From the NCBI GenBank assembly GCA_035301285.1, contig DATGUN010000023.1:1-17249 (forward strand): a DNA stretch of 17,249 nt. The letters are read 5' to 3'. The position numbers and the translations under genes are program-made. This document shows, piece by piece, positions 1-7,542 of this stretch. Every line of letters starts with the position of its first letter. Positions within the stretch are counted from its first letter, which is position 1. Under the pieces are notes generated by a model. It was not told the DNA's origin. It was given only the letters and a program-made list of their open reading frames with translations, and ran no database searches. Source of the DNA: DATGUN01 sp035301285 (GTDB lineage Bacteria; Bacillota; Bacilli; Bacillales; Amphibacillaceae).

Positions 1-23
1 CATATAAAATCTCAATTTGTCAC

Positions 24-1076
24 TCATTCGACATCCAGCTTGTAATCATCTGAAGAAATGATTGGCCATGCTTTTGTAAACACATAATTAAAAAACAATC
101 CTAATCCGATTGGTGCGACCACAAATACAACGAGTGTTATCAAGATATTGATTGCAGACCATCCGCCTGCCGCTAAATTAAGATAATTGACTGGACCGAT
201 AAGTCCGCTGAAACCAAATCCGGCACTCATTGGTGTCCCCTGTATTTTGAATAAAGCGGCCAAAACTCCCAAAACAGCAGCGTTACAAATAATCGGCAGC
301 AATATTTTCGGTTTAGCAAAAACATTCGGCATCGACATTTTCGGTGAGCCGATAAAGTGTGCCAAGGAGGTTCCAACGGGATTGACGCGCCATCCTGCTA
401 TGGCGAGTCCAAAACCTGCAGCGACCACGCCGAGGTTCCCTGCACCCGATCCAATACCTGACAACGAAACGGCGAGTGCAATCCCCACCGTCGTAATGGG
501 GGTTGTAATGAGGATACTGAATACAACAGCAATCAACACACTCATCAAAATAGGCTGTAAGGATAGGATTTGCGAAACGAAACGTCCGATCAATTCTGTA
601 ATATATCCCACATAAGGAAGAAGCGCATAACCCAAACCTCCACCAACAACCAACAAAATCGGCGGTATCAAAATGATGCTATAATTTCTCAGGCGTGTCC
701 CGAAAAGAAGAATAATCCCCGCACCAATGGCACCCGTGAACATCATATTAATGACATCTCCGGTTCCGGATACAAGAAAAGCCTCACCTGTGTAATCAAC
801 TGCCCCACCGCCAACCATCACGGCAAGACCAAGCGATGCCGTTTGAATCGGAGGGAACTTGAATTGGAATCCAATCAAAACACCCACGATCAACCCTAGC
901 ATGGAATTGGCCATATCCGTCAAATTCAAAACAAACTGACCCGCCGGAAAGACAGGTAACAATGCCTTGAATAATTCCCCCAATAAAGCCCCAGGTATTA
1001 ACGCTAAAATGATGCCAATCGCCGCTCCATTCAAAATATTCATGGTAAATTTCTTAGCTGTCAGCTTTTCCGTCAT
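24..1076 (-). CDS. PfoR-type PTS system EIIC-like membrane protein
   Basis: A 350-residue, very hydrophobic protein of about ten membrane segments, rich in Gly-Ala-Ile runs. It resembles the PTS_EIIC_2 family, which includes Clostridium PfoR. Family members look like the membrane (IIC) part of a sugar phosphotransferase system, but their substrates are mostly unknown. No IIA or IIB domain is fused and none is encoded nearby, so transport coupled to PEP is not shown by the sequence. An upstream ATG in frame would add ten residues, but those codons lie over the ribosome binding site. AAAAGGAG followed by a short spacer puts the start at the ATG at 1076. The gene follows hisC in the same direction, separated by about 200 bp holding a structured element. 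The family call is fairly secure; the substrate is unknown. Confidence 0.85.
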   Translation of the reverse strand: MTEKLTAKKFTMNILNGAAIGIILALIPGALLGELFKALLPVFPAGQFVLNLTDMANSMLGLIVGVLIGFQFKFPPIQTASLGLAVMVGGGAVDYTGEAFLVSGTGDVINMMFTGAIGAGIILLFGTRLRNYSIILIPPILLVVGGGLGYALLPYVGYITELIGRFVSQILSLQPILMSVLIAVVFSILITTPITTVGIALAVSLSGIGSGAGNLGVVAAGFGLAIAGWRVNPVGTSLAHFIGSPKMSMPNVFAKPKILLPIICNAAVLGVLAALFKIQGTPMSAGFGFSGLIGPVNYLNLAAGGWSAINILITLVVFVVAPIGLGLFFNYVFTKAWPIISSDDYKLDVE

Positions 1077-1149
1077 AATAATCTCCTTTTCTATATTTTC
1101 AGCCAAAGATTATTCAATGTTCAGACACCTGTCCTCCGATAACCAGCAA

Positions 1150-1267
1150 AATCAATAAGGGGTTTGGACCGCTCCGCCATCGATTGCGAAGGTGGGCCAG
1201 GCATCAAAATGGATCATCCGTTGAGTCCCACAAAGCCAGTCACTCACACGATCCGAACCCCTTGATT
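1150..1267 (-). other. Structured element, three-way-junction-like, in hisC-PTS gap
   Basis: Two arms at 1150-1171 and 1249-1267 pair over about 18 bp with small interruptions; the core is AGGGGTT against AACCCCT, extended by GGATCG against CGGTCC. Inside, two more helices can form: CTCCGC (1172-1177) with GCGAAG (1186-1191), and GTGGG (1192-1196) with CCCAC (1227-1231), the latter enclosing GGATCATCC. Together they give a closed multi-branch fold of higher GC content than its surroundings. No long U tract follows on either strand, so it is not a classical intrinsic terminator. It could be a leader RNA of the downstream PTS-like gene, a processed or terminating 3' structure of hisC, or a palindromic mobile repeat. 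I do not recognise it as a known riboswitch class. Confidence 0.5.
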
Positions 1268-1284
1268 CTTATAAAAAATCGATA

Positions 1285-2388
1285 TTACTTTTCTACTCCT
1301 CTACAAGCCCTGAGGGCATCGACAAGCAAATCATTTTGTTCTGGTGAACCGATTGTTATCCGCACATGTTCATCAAGTCCCCATGGTGTGCAAGGACGGA
1401 TAATGATTCCTTTTTTCAGCAATTCTTCCGATAGCTGATTCGCATCTGTCTTGACATCAACAAACATAAAGTTCGTATGTGTATCGGTAACATCAAAACC
1501 TAGATCCCTATAGATGGGGGCGAGACGATCGATTTCATTCCAGATGATTCTCAAGGATTGTTTGCTGTACGATAGATCATCCATAGTCGCTTCGGCACCG
1601 GCCAATGCAATCCGATTAACCTCAAATGTTGGACGGACAACTTTTAAGGGGGCCAGAACATCTTCATCCCCATATGCATAACCAACACGCGTTCCCGCAA
1701 GACCATATAATTTCGAAAACGTACGCAGTGTTATTAACTGATAGCCCTCATTGATAAAATCCCTTCCGGACGGATAGCCATCTTCACGAATGAATTCAGC
1801 ATAAGCTTCATCAAGAACTGTTAAAACATGTGATGGAACCTGATCCAGAAAACGTCTCAACTTTTCAGGCGGCAAAAGGGTTCCCGTCGGATTGTTCGGA
1901 TTGCAGATAAAAATGATTTTAGTGCGCTCAGTCACGGCATCCAATACAGCATCCACATTATAGACATGATCACTCGTCAATGGCATTTCGACAGGTGTAC
2001 CTCCCATGGCGAGAGTCGCTCCCCTATAGCTGCCGAACGTAGGCGCACTGTATATGACTTCATCCCCTTCATTGATATACGCACCGCAAATCATCGTTAT
2101 AAGGTGGTCAGCACCATTCCCAATGACAAATTGCTCCGGATCCAATTGGTATAAATCGGCTAACTTTTCGCGGAGCGCCATACCAGTCGGTTCAGGATAT
2201 AGCCATCCGTCAGCAACCGCATGTTGCATCGCTTCAATTGCTTTCGGGGAAGGTCCCAGAGGATTCTCATTTGATGCAAGTCTGGTTATTTTCTCAACGC
2301 CATATTCACGTTTGACATCTTCAATCGGTTTTCCAGGGACATACGGTACCATCCCATCAATTCCTTTTCTCCACAGTGTCTTATTCAT
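1285..2388 (-). CDS. hisC: Histidinol-phosphate / aromatic aminotransferase HisC
   Basis: A class I/II PLP-dependent aminotransferase of 367 residues, the normal length for HisC. Visible family motifs are SNENPLGPSP near the N-terminus, the NPNNPTG loop, LDEAYAEF, and TFSKLYGLAGTRVGYA, whose Lys (about residue 226) forms the Schiff base with PLP. HisC converts imidazole acetol phosphate to histidinol phosphate with glutamate as donor; the Bacillus enzyme also transaminates aromatic amino acid precursors. The start at 2388 is chosen because AGGAG lies 8 nt upstream; an in-frame ATG at 2406 has no room for a ribosome binding site. No other histidine gene is in the window. Two T-box leaders precede it, and their features point to Phe rather than His control, so a main role in phenylalanine/tyrosine synthesis is likely. 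Confidence 0.95.
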   Translation of the reverse strand: MNKTLWRKGIDGMVPYVPGKPIEDVKREYGVEKITRLASNENPLGPSPKAIEAMQHAVADGWLYPEPTGMALREKLADLYQLDPEQFVIGNGADHLITMICGAYINEGDEVIYSAPTFGSYRGATLAMGGTPVEMPLTSDHVYNVDAVLDAVTERTKIIFICNPNNPTGTLLPPEKLRRFLDQVPSHVLTVLDEAYAEFIREDGYPSGRDFINEGYQLITLRTFSKLYGLAGTRVGYAYGDEDVLAPLKVVRPTFEVNRIALAGAEATMDDLSYSKQSLRIIWNEIDRLAPIYRDLGFDVTDTHTNFMFVDVKTDANQLSEELLKKGIIIRPCTPWGLDEHVRITIGSPEQNDLLVDALRACRGVEK

Positions 2389-2420
2389 TTTCCATTCTCC
2401 TCTCATCTCTTTGAAATAGA

Positions 2421-2454
2421 AAAAGCCCCTTCACCCCTTATCAGGGACGAAAGG
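2421..2454 (-). terminator. Attenuator terminator of second T-box
   Basis: On the minus strand CCTTTCGTCCCT pairs with AGGGGTGAAGG around a GATA loop, followed by GGC and a run of five T. Its 5' arm overlaps the antiterminator side of the T-box, as expected for the mutually exclusive terminator. It ends about 33 nt before the hisC start codon. Confidence 0.85.
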
Positions 2455-2634
2455 ACTCCGTGTTACCACCCTCATTAGCAGAACAATCTGCTCACTCATT
2501 GCAAGATAACGGCCTTGGTACCGGAAACCAGCTCCCTATGTGAAATTCACGCGTGCCCTTGTCTGGTTCACAGCTCCCACCAGATTCCTGGATGTCAAGA
2601 AACGCCCGTTACTGGAAATAGTTCATCGCTTTTG
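2421..2634 (-). promoter_or_regulatory. T-box riboswitch, promoter-distal copy before hisC
   Basis: Read on the minus strand, this has a Stem I with GATGAA and an AGTA box, a specifier loop reading GAATTTCAC, a GAGC kink-turn strand, and the T-box sequence AGGGTGGTAACACGG, then a terminator. Uncharged cognate tRNA would stabilise the antiterminator and let transcription enter hisC. By analogy to glyQS (GAAA-GGC-A), the specifier register gives UUC (Phe). The UGGU element should pair with a tRNA acceptor ending ACCA, as tRNA-Phe does; bacterial tRNA-His has C73 and would need UGGG. The helix above the specifier loop differs from the other copy partly by compensatory changes. Confidence 0.93.
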
Positions 2635-2671
2635 GCATATCAAATTGTATATAAAATGAATCCATTAAAAT

Positions 2672-2705
2672 AAAAAAAGCCTCTCTCCCTCAATAGGGAC
2701 GAAAG
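2672..2705 (-). terminator. Attenuator terminator of first T-box
   Basis: On the minus strand CTTTCGTCCCT pairs imperfectly with AGGGAGAGAGG around an ATTG loop, followed by C and a run of seven T. It sits between the two T-box units and would stop most transcripts when the cognate tRNA is charged. Confidence 0.85.
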
Positions 2706-2886
2706 AACTCCGTGTTACCACCCTCGTTAGCAGTTCCACCTGCTCACTCGTTGCAAGATAACGGCCTTGTACCGGCAAAATCAGCTCCCTATGTGAAATT
2801 CGCGCGTGTCCTTGTCTGGTTCACAGCCACCACCAGATTCCTGGATGCCAAGAAACACTCACTACTGGAAATAGTTCATCACTTTT
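2672..2886 (-). promoter_or_regulatory. T-box riboswitch, promoter-proximal copy before hisC
   Basis: A second complete T-box, highly similar to the one downstream, including the same specifier loop (GAATTTCACATAGGGAGC), the same AGGGTGGTAACACGG box and its own terminator. The helix above the specifier loop pairs GTGAGTGT with ACACGCGC here and ACGGGCGT with GCACGCGT in the other copy: G-C becomes A-T and T-G becomes C-G at two positions, which supports the fold. Two T-boxes in series with the same predicted specificity (Phe) would sharpen the response, since two terminators must be passed before hisC is transcribed. Confidence 0.93.
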
Positions 2887-2941
2887 GACTAATATAAAAT
2901 GAAGGATTCAGTCCCTGATTCTCGAAAAGTTAATATATAGT

Positions 2942-2970
2942 ATGCTAATTGATTATGAAACGTTTGTCAA
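2942..2970 (-). promoter_or_regulatory. SigA-type promoter of the T-box/hisC unit
   Basis: TTGACA (2965-2970, perfect -35) is followed after 17 bp by TAGCAT (2942-2947, 4 of 6 matches to the -10 consensus). Transcription would start about 50 nt before Stem I of the first T-box, so both T-boxes belong to one leader of roughly 540 nt. Confidence 0.75.
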
Positions 2971-3077
2971 CATTTTTTTAAAGTTCCCATCAATATCATT
3001 AAAAAGAGGTATTAAATTGTCAACAATAGATCATATAGCCTTAAAGATTCTTAAATCGCTGAACAATTCACCACGAT

Positions 3078-3107
3078 AAAAAGCATCAGCAAAATGCCGA
3101 TGCTTTT
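3078..3107 (-). terminator. Terminator after cstA
   Basis: AAAAGCATC and GATGCTTTT are inverted around GGCATTTTGCT (minus strand), and the 3' arm continues into a T-rich stretch. It lies about 100 bp after the cstA stop codon. The symmetrical A and T flanks would also allow function in the other direction. Confidence 0.7.
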
Positions 3108-3204
3108 AAACTCTTTATAGTATTACTGTCACTTACCCCAAACACGCTTATAAACACTGATATGCCAACAATATCTTTACGTTCTAAGCACCATCCGAGA
3201 CCCT

Positions 3205-4638
3205 TTACGCTGCAATATCCACATCCGTTTCAATCGACTCAGATTTGTTATTTTTAGCTTTAATAAAGAACATGACGGTCAGGATCACGGTCAACACCGC
3301 CCCAACAATGAATGATAGTGTCAAATCTAAATTAAACCCAATTTTGGCATTCAAAATATACACAAAAACCATATACGTGATAAATAGGCCCGGCACAAGC
3401 GAAACAATGTAATTTTTACCTTTCGCATATAGATACATCGTTCCGATCCATAATGCTATCGCCGCTGTAGACTGGTTTGCCCACGAAAAATATCGCCATA
3501 ATATATCAAAATCGACTTGTGTCAAAATAACGGAAACAGCAAATAATGGAATCGCAATCCAAAGACGTTTAGCAAATTTTTTCTGATCGACTTTCAGATA
3601 ATCCGCAATGATACTTCTTGCTGCTCTAAATGCTGTGTCACCTGAGGTAATCGGCAGGATGATGGCACCAATAACGGCGACTGTTCCTCCGACTGCACCT
3701 AACAATGTCACAGCCACATCATCAACGACGGCCGATGGTGTGCCCGCTTCAATCATTTCGTTCAGTGTCTGACCGTCCAACAGACTCATTGCAGCTGCCG
3801 CCCAAATCATGGCAATGATCCCTTCAGCCACCATCATCCCATAAAAAACATAGCGTCCTTCAGATTCCTTCCGTGTTGTTCTTGAGATGATCGGTGACTG
3901 TGTGGCATGAAATCCAGATAACGCGCCGCACGTAATCGTAAAGAATAGAATGGGGAATACAGGTAAATTATCCGGGTGCCAATTTGATAGCGTCAATTCC
4001 GGTATAGTGTAATCAGAAAATAACAGCGCTCCCCCTACGCCTACCGTTCCAATCAACAGAATGGCGCCAAAATACGGATATAATTTCCCAATGATTTTGT
4101 CAATCGGCAATATAGTCGATAGAATGAAATAAACAAAAATGACACCTATCAAAACACCGAGTGTCACCTTCCCATTCAAGACGATTTCAAGAAGTGAAGC
4201 CGGTGTTGTCACAAACACGGTTCCAACCAACAACAACAATAATAGCGAAAAGACGTTAACAACATGTTTGGATACATTACCAAGGAATTTACCTGCCAGC
4301 TCTGGAATATGGGCACCTTTATTCCGAATCGATATCATACCTGTCAAATAATCATGTACCGCTCCTGCAAATATAGAACCCAGTACAATCCATAAAAATG
4401 CGACAGGACCAAACAACGCCCCCATTATCGGACCAAAAATCGGCCCTGTCCCCGCTATATTCAACAATTGAATCATGGCATTTTTCTGTTTTCCCATCGG
4501 CACATAATCCACACCATCACCATTGGAATACGCAGGTGTTTTTCTCTCTTCTTCTACACCAAATATTTTTTCAATAAATTTCCCATATGTAAAATAACCA
4601 ATCACCAATATAGCAATTGAAATTAAAAAAGTTACCAT
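3205..4638 (-). CDS. cstA: CstA-family transporter, probable pyruvate (or peptide) uptake
   Basis: A 477-residue integral membrane protein with about 13 hydrophobic segments. The CstA signature is clear near the N-terminus: IAGTGPIFGPIMGALFGPVA, then FAGAVHDYLTGMISIRNKG, and further on GFHATQSPI. It is shorter than E. coli CstA/BtsT (about 700 residues) and belongs to a compact form that lacks the long C-terminal part. Family members take up pyruvate, and peptide uptake has also been proposed. The start is supported by AAAGGGGTG 7 nt upstream. It follows a LytS/LytT-type sensor pair on the same strand by 165 bp, the arrangement of known pyruvate-sensing systems that switch on a CstA-type or Pft transporter. 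A promoter overlapped by a candidate CcpA site precedes it. Family call secure; pyruvate as substrate is inferred from family and context. Confidence 0.93.
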   Translation of the reverse strand: MVTFLISIAILVIGYFTYGKFIEKIFGVEEERKTPAYSNGDGVDYVPMGKQKNAMIQLLNIAGTGPIFGPIMGALFGPVAFLWIVLGSIFAGAVHDYLTGMISIRNKGAHIPELAGKFLGNVSKHVVNVFSLLLLLLVGTVFVTTPASLLEIVLNGKVTLGVLIGVIFVYFILSTILPIDKIIGKLYPYFGAILLIGTVGVGGALLFSDYTIPELTLSNWHPDNLPVFPILFFTITCGALSGFHATQSPIISRTTRKESEGRYVFYGMMVAEGIIAMIWAAAAMSLLDGQTLNEMIEAGTPSAVVDDVAVTLLGAVGGTVAVIGAIILPITSGDTAFRAARSIIADYLKVDQKKFAKRLWIAIPLFAVSVILTQVDFDILWRYFSWANQSTAAIALWIGTMYLYAKGKNYIVSLVPGLFITYMVFVYILNAKIGFNLDLTLSFIVGAVLTVILTVMFFIKAKNNKSESIETDVDIAA

Positions 4639-4715
4639 CTGTACACCCCTTTTTGATCTTCGGCACCGCTTTCATTCCAAGAAACCTTTCGGTAATTTTT
4701 CCACCAACTTATTCT

Positions 4716-4744
4716 ATAATAAAAAGGCAAATTAAAGATGGTAA
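4716..4744 (-). promoter_or_regulatory. Promoter of cstA
   Basis: TTACCA (4739-4744, 4 of 6 matches to -35) and TATTAT (4716-4721, 5 of 6 matches to -10) are 17 bp apart, with the start codon about 75 bp further on. The weak -35 box fits a promoter that needs an activator, which the upstream LytTR regulator could be. Two TTTTG stretches lie about two helical turns apart just upstream, but I cannot claim a LytTR consensus. Confidence 0.55.
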
Positions 4745-4753
4745 ACGCTTTAA
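4740..4753 (-). promoter_or_regulatory. Candidate CcpA cre site at cstA promoter
   Basis: The minus strand reads TTAAAGCGTTTACC, which matches the cre consensus TGWAANCGNTNWCA at all fixed positions except the second and the last. It overlaps the -35 box of the proposed cstA promoter, where CcpA binding would block RNA polymerase. Catabolite repression fits a transporter used when preferred sugars run out. Confidence 0.6.
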
Positions 4754-4803
4754 CATGTACAAAATGAGACATAGAAAGCAAAAATCGGGGATTGAGCGAC
4801 AGA

Positions 4804-5529
4804 TTATAAGGCTAACTTTTTTTGTAGCTCTTTCACATAGTTCCGGCTGACCGGCAGTTGCTCTTTCAATGCCGATAATTCGAGTTGATAGGCCCCGTTA
4901 AACCAAGGGATCAGTCGTTTGACATCATTTAAATTCACCAGGTAACTTCGATGGACCCGAAAAAAGTTATAAGGGGATAGCTTTGATTCCAATTCTTTCA
5001 AGGACGTTTTTACACTGTATTCATCACGACAGGTGCGGATGACTGAACCTTTTCCTTCAGGGTAAATATATTTAATATCGTTTATCTCAATATAATCGAT
5101 TTCTCCTTCATGCTCAATCGGAAATTTATTGATTTTTTCTTCGGGCATCTGTTGATTACCTGATTTAAAATGGCAGGTGACTTTTTCGATTGCCTCTGCC
5201 AACGGTCCTAATTCATATGGCTTTAACAAGTAATCCGTTGCGTTAATTCGAAAAGCATCTACCGCAAAATCGGGATAAGCAGTGGCAAATATAATATAAG
5301 GCACCTTTTTCATTTTCGTAAGGGCTCTTGCAACTTCCAAACCACCCATTCTCGGCATTTCTACATCCAAAAATACAACATCGGGTTCTTCGTGCAATAC
5401 TTTTCGAAGCGCATCTTCCCCATTTTCCGCTTCTCCGGTTACATCTATTTCTTCAAACTGCTCCAACAAATAAATAAGTTCTTCTCTGGCAAATCGTTCA
5501 TCATCGATGACAAGCGCCGTAATCGTCAT
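4804..5529 (-). CDS. lytT: LytTR-family response regulator
   Basis: A 241-residue two-component response regulator. The receiver domain (about 1-120) shows the acidic pair in VIDDER (D9/D10), the phospho-acceptor D55 in FLDVEMP, and the conserved K103 in LLKPY. The C-terminal LytTR DNA-binding domain (about 138-238) contains FFRVHRSYLVNL and LPVSRNYVKEL, typical of LytT/LytR and of BtsR (YehT) and YpdB. Its start codon overlaps the stop codon of the kinase gene by one base (TAATG), with GGAGG upstream, so the two are translationally coupled. The gene immediately following is the CstA-type transporter, its most likely target. The names LytR and LytT are both used for this family. Confidence 0.95.
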   Translation of the reverse strand: MTITALVIDDERFAREELIYLLEQFEEIDVTGEAENGEDALRKVLHEEPDVVFLDVEMPRMGGLEVARALTKMKKVPYIIFATAYPDFAVDAFRINATDYLLKPYELGPLAEAIEKVTCHFKSGNQQMPEEKINKFPIEHEGEIDYIEINDIKYIYPEGKGSVIRTCRDEYSVKTSLKELESKLSPYNFFRVHRSYLVNLNDVKRLIPWFNGAYQLELSALKEQLPVSRNYVKELQKKLAL

Positions 5530-7271
5530 TAAGATACATCCTCCTGATCTTTCGCTAATTTAAAAGAAACCACTGTTCCCTCATCTGTACGACTTATGAT
5601 ATCCAACGCCGCTCTGTCGCCGTACATCATCATAAGCCGTCTGTTTATATTATACAATCCCACACCCGTACCTTTTTCAGATTTTACTTGATATTTTCCA
5701 AGTGATGTCAATTTATCATCAGGGATACCACTTCCATTATCCTCCACTTTAACGATAATATGACTGCCTTCATCATGAATCGTAATTTTGATGAGACAAT
5801 CTTTATCCATGCCATCAATCCCATGCTGTATCGCATTTTCGATAAGTGGCTGTAAGGTGAAAGGGGGAACCATCTCGGTCAACACATAATCATCAATATC
5901 ATAGGATACACTAAGTCTATCTATAAATCGCGCCTCGATTATCGTCAAGTAGGCTTTCACATATTTCAGTTCTTTTTCCAACGTTATTTGTGTATCTTCT
6001 GTCCTGGTCACACTCTGTCTTGAAAAATAAGATAGATTTTGCAATAGACTTCGTGCTTTTTCCGGTCGGGTTCGTATTAATGACATGATGATGTTTAACG
6101 AATTAAATAAGAAATGCGGATTGATTTGCGCTTGTAACGCCTTGATTTCAGCTTCCTGCGCCAACTGATGGGCACGCTCCGCTTCTGCTAGCTCCAATTG
6201 ATTACTTAACAATTTACTTATACCGTTCATGGTTTCAATTAAACTAGCGGACAATTGTTTTTCGGATGGAACAAATAACTTTAGTGTTCCAATGGTTTGA
6301 TTACGTTGTTTTAATGGGATGATGATAGCCGACGCCAAGGGACAATCGCTTACTTCGCAATGAATCGGGCTGTTCTTCATCATAACAGGATCCCCTGTTT
6401 GAATAACCCGCTTCGTCTCATCGGTCTGTATACCTGTCCCTGTTTTATGGTGATCGCTCCCTTCACCGATATGTGCCAACACTTCTTTTTGATTCGTAAT
6501 TGCCACAGCACTCGGATGCAGCTCTTTATACAAAATGTTGCAGACAGCATGAGCAGTTTCGACCGTCATCCCCTCACGGAAGTAAATGGCTGTCTGATCA
6601 GCAATGCGTAACGTTTTTTGTGCTTGTTGGGAAACGATCTTTTCCCTGTTTTCGATGACACTATAAATAATCAACATAAAAATGGCCGCCCCGATCCCAT
6701 TTGCAAAAATCATTGGAATCCCAATGACCTCGACCAATGCATAAGCTTTTTCGAAAGGCTTTGAAAACAAGAGAATAATCGCCATTTGAAGTGCTTCGAG
6801 TGACGCGCTGATGATGAAAACGTGAAGCGGTTTCGCTTTTTTACCTTTTTTATGACAGGCACCAGATATAACCCCCGCAATGATGGTTGAGACACCACAC
6901 GTCATCGATGTAAAACCACCCAGGAACATACGATGGATACCCGCAATCAGACCAGCCCCGATTCCTATTCTGTATCCACCAAGAAGCCCAGCCATCACCA
7001 CTCCCATGACCCGCATATTCGCAATGGCTTCATTATGATCCAGACCGGTCATAACGTGGTTGAAGCCCAATGAAGAAGTATTTAACGCCACACCGAGGTA
7101 CGTCCCGATGATACCGAAAAAACCGAAAAATAAAATCGCTGAAACCTCTTGTTTTCCTTTTAATTGATCGTGGGCAATCAGGTCTTTAAAAAAACTGAAT
7201 CGCGTTAATATGAATGCAACCGCAATGATGGTCCCTACTCTTTCCAACATAATAATCAATAAATCAAACAT
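5529..7271 (-). CDS. lytS: LytS-family sensor histidine kinase
   Basis: About 580 residues with the full LytS layout: a 5TM-5TMR_LYT membrane sensor (about 1-210), a GAF domain (about 225-360) holding the family's Cys-containing HCEVSDCPL stretch, then a dimerisation/phospho-acceptor domain with QINPHFLFNSLN (His near residue 386) and a HATPase domain with LIENAIQHGI (N box) and VEDNGSGIPDD (G box). In E. coli (BtsS, YpdA) and Bacillus (LytS) such kinases sense external pyruvate and induce a pyruvate transporter; Staphylococcus LytS also affects autolysis. The start is set at ATG 7271 (MFDLLIIMLERVG), which matches the usual LytS N-terminus; a GTG at 7280 would add three residues but sits too close to the ribosome binding site. 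It forms an operon with the LytTR regulator. Confidence 0.95.
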   Translation of the reverse strand: MFDLLIIMLERVGTIIAVAFILTRFSFFKDLIAHDQLKGKQEVSAILFFGFFGIIGTYLGVALNTSSLGFNHVMTGLDHNEAIANMRVMGVVMAGLLGGYRIGIGAGLIAGIHRMFLGGFTSMTCGVSTIIAGVISGACHKKGKKAKPLHVFIISASLEALQMAIILLFSKPFEKAYALVEVIGIPMIFANGIGAAIFMLIIYSVIENREKIVSQQAQKTLRIADQTAIYFREGMTVETAHAVCNILYKELHPSAVAITNQKEVLAHIGEGSDHHKTGTGIQTDETKRVIQTGDPVMMKNSPIHCEVSDCPLASAIIIPLKQRNQTIGTLKLFVPSEKQLSASLIETMNGISKLLSNQLELAEAERAHQLAQEAEIKALQAQINPHFLFNSLNIIMSLIRTRPEKARSLLQNLSYFSRQSVTRTEDTQITLEKELKYVKAYLTIIEARFIDRLSVSYDIDDYVLTEMVPPFTLQPLIENAIQHGIDGMDKDCLIKITIHDEGSHIIVKVEDNGSGIPDDKLTSLGKYQVKSEKGTGVGLYNINRRLMMMYGDRAALDIISRTDEGTVVSFKLAKDQEDVS

Positions 7272-7324
7272 TCGATCCACAACCTTTTATAAAAATATGG
7301 ATTTCATCCTTGGTATACACCATT

Positions 7325-7353
7325 ATTTTGATTTCATAAGAGAATATTGTCAA
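7325..7353 (-). promoter_or_regulatory. Promoter of lytS-lytT
   Basis: TTGACA (7348-7353, perfect) and CAAAAT (7325-7330, 4 of 6) are separated by 17 bp, about 55 bp before the lytS start codon. Confidence 0.55.
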
Positions 7354-7439
7354 AACACATGATCTATCCCTCCATGTAGCATTAACCTCTGCATATCATG
7401 GAATTATAATGGAATGAAAGGGATTTCCCCATCATATAT

Positions 7440-7470
7440 AAAAAAACTGTGTGCGTATAATAGCACACAG
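7440..7470 (-). terminator. Terminator after the betaine-binding lipoprotein gene
   Basis: CTGTGTGC and GCACACAG form a perfect 8-bp stem around an 8-nt loop (7447-7470), followed on the minus strand by seven T. It lies about 70 bp after the stop codon and separates the lipoprotein gene from lytS. Confidence 0.9.
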
Positions 7471-7542
7471 CTGATACTCTCCTCCGAAAATCAACATGTC
7501 GACTTTTAAAGGAACGGTCCCTTTATTGACACCGGTTAATGA

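Noticed and set aside
187..899. Open frames of 142 and 109 codons on the plus strand.
   Set aside because: Antisense to the PTS-like membrane protein, no ribosome binding sites, Pro- and Asn-rich translations typical of shadow frames.
1150..1267. Resemblance to ZTP (pfl) riboswitch: GTGACTGGC and GCCTGG blocks on the minus strand.
   Set aside because: From memory of the consensus, the closing CGxxCC strand should come before the GCCUGG block; here it comes after, so the order is permuted and the pseudoknot partners are missing. The matches are short enough to be chance.
2421..2886. Histidine-specific T-box, as the gene name hisC would suggest.
   Set aside because: CAC is present in the specifier loop but does not fit the GAA-N-codon-A register, and UGGU does not fit the C73 discriminator of tRNA-His. 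Kept as the alternative, not the main call.
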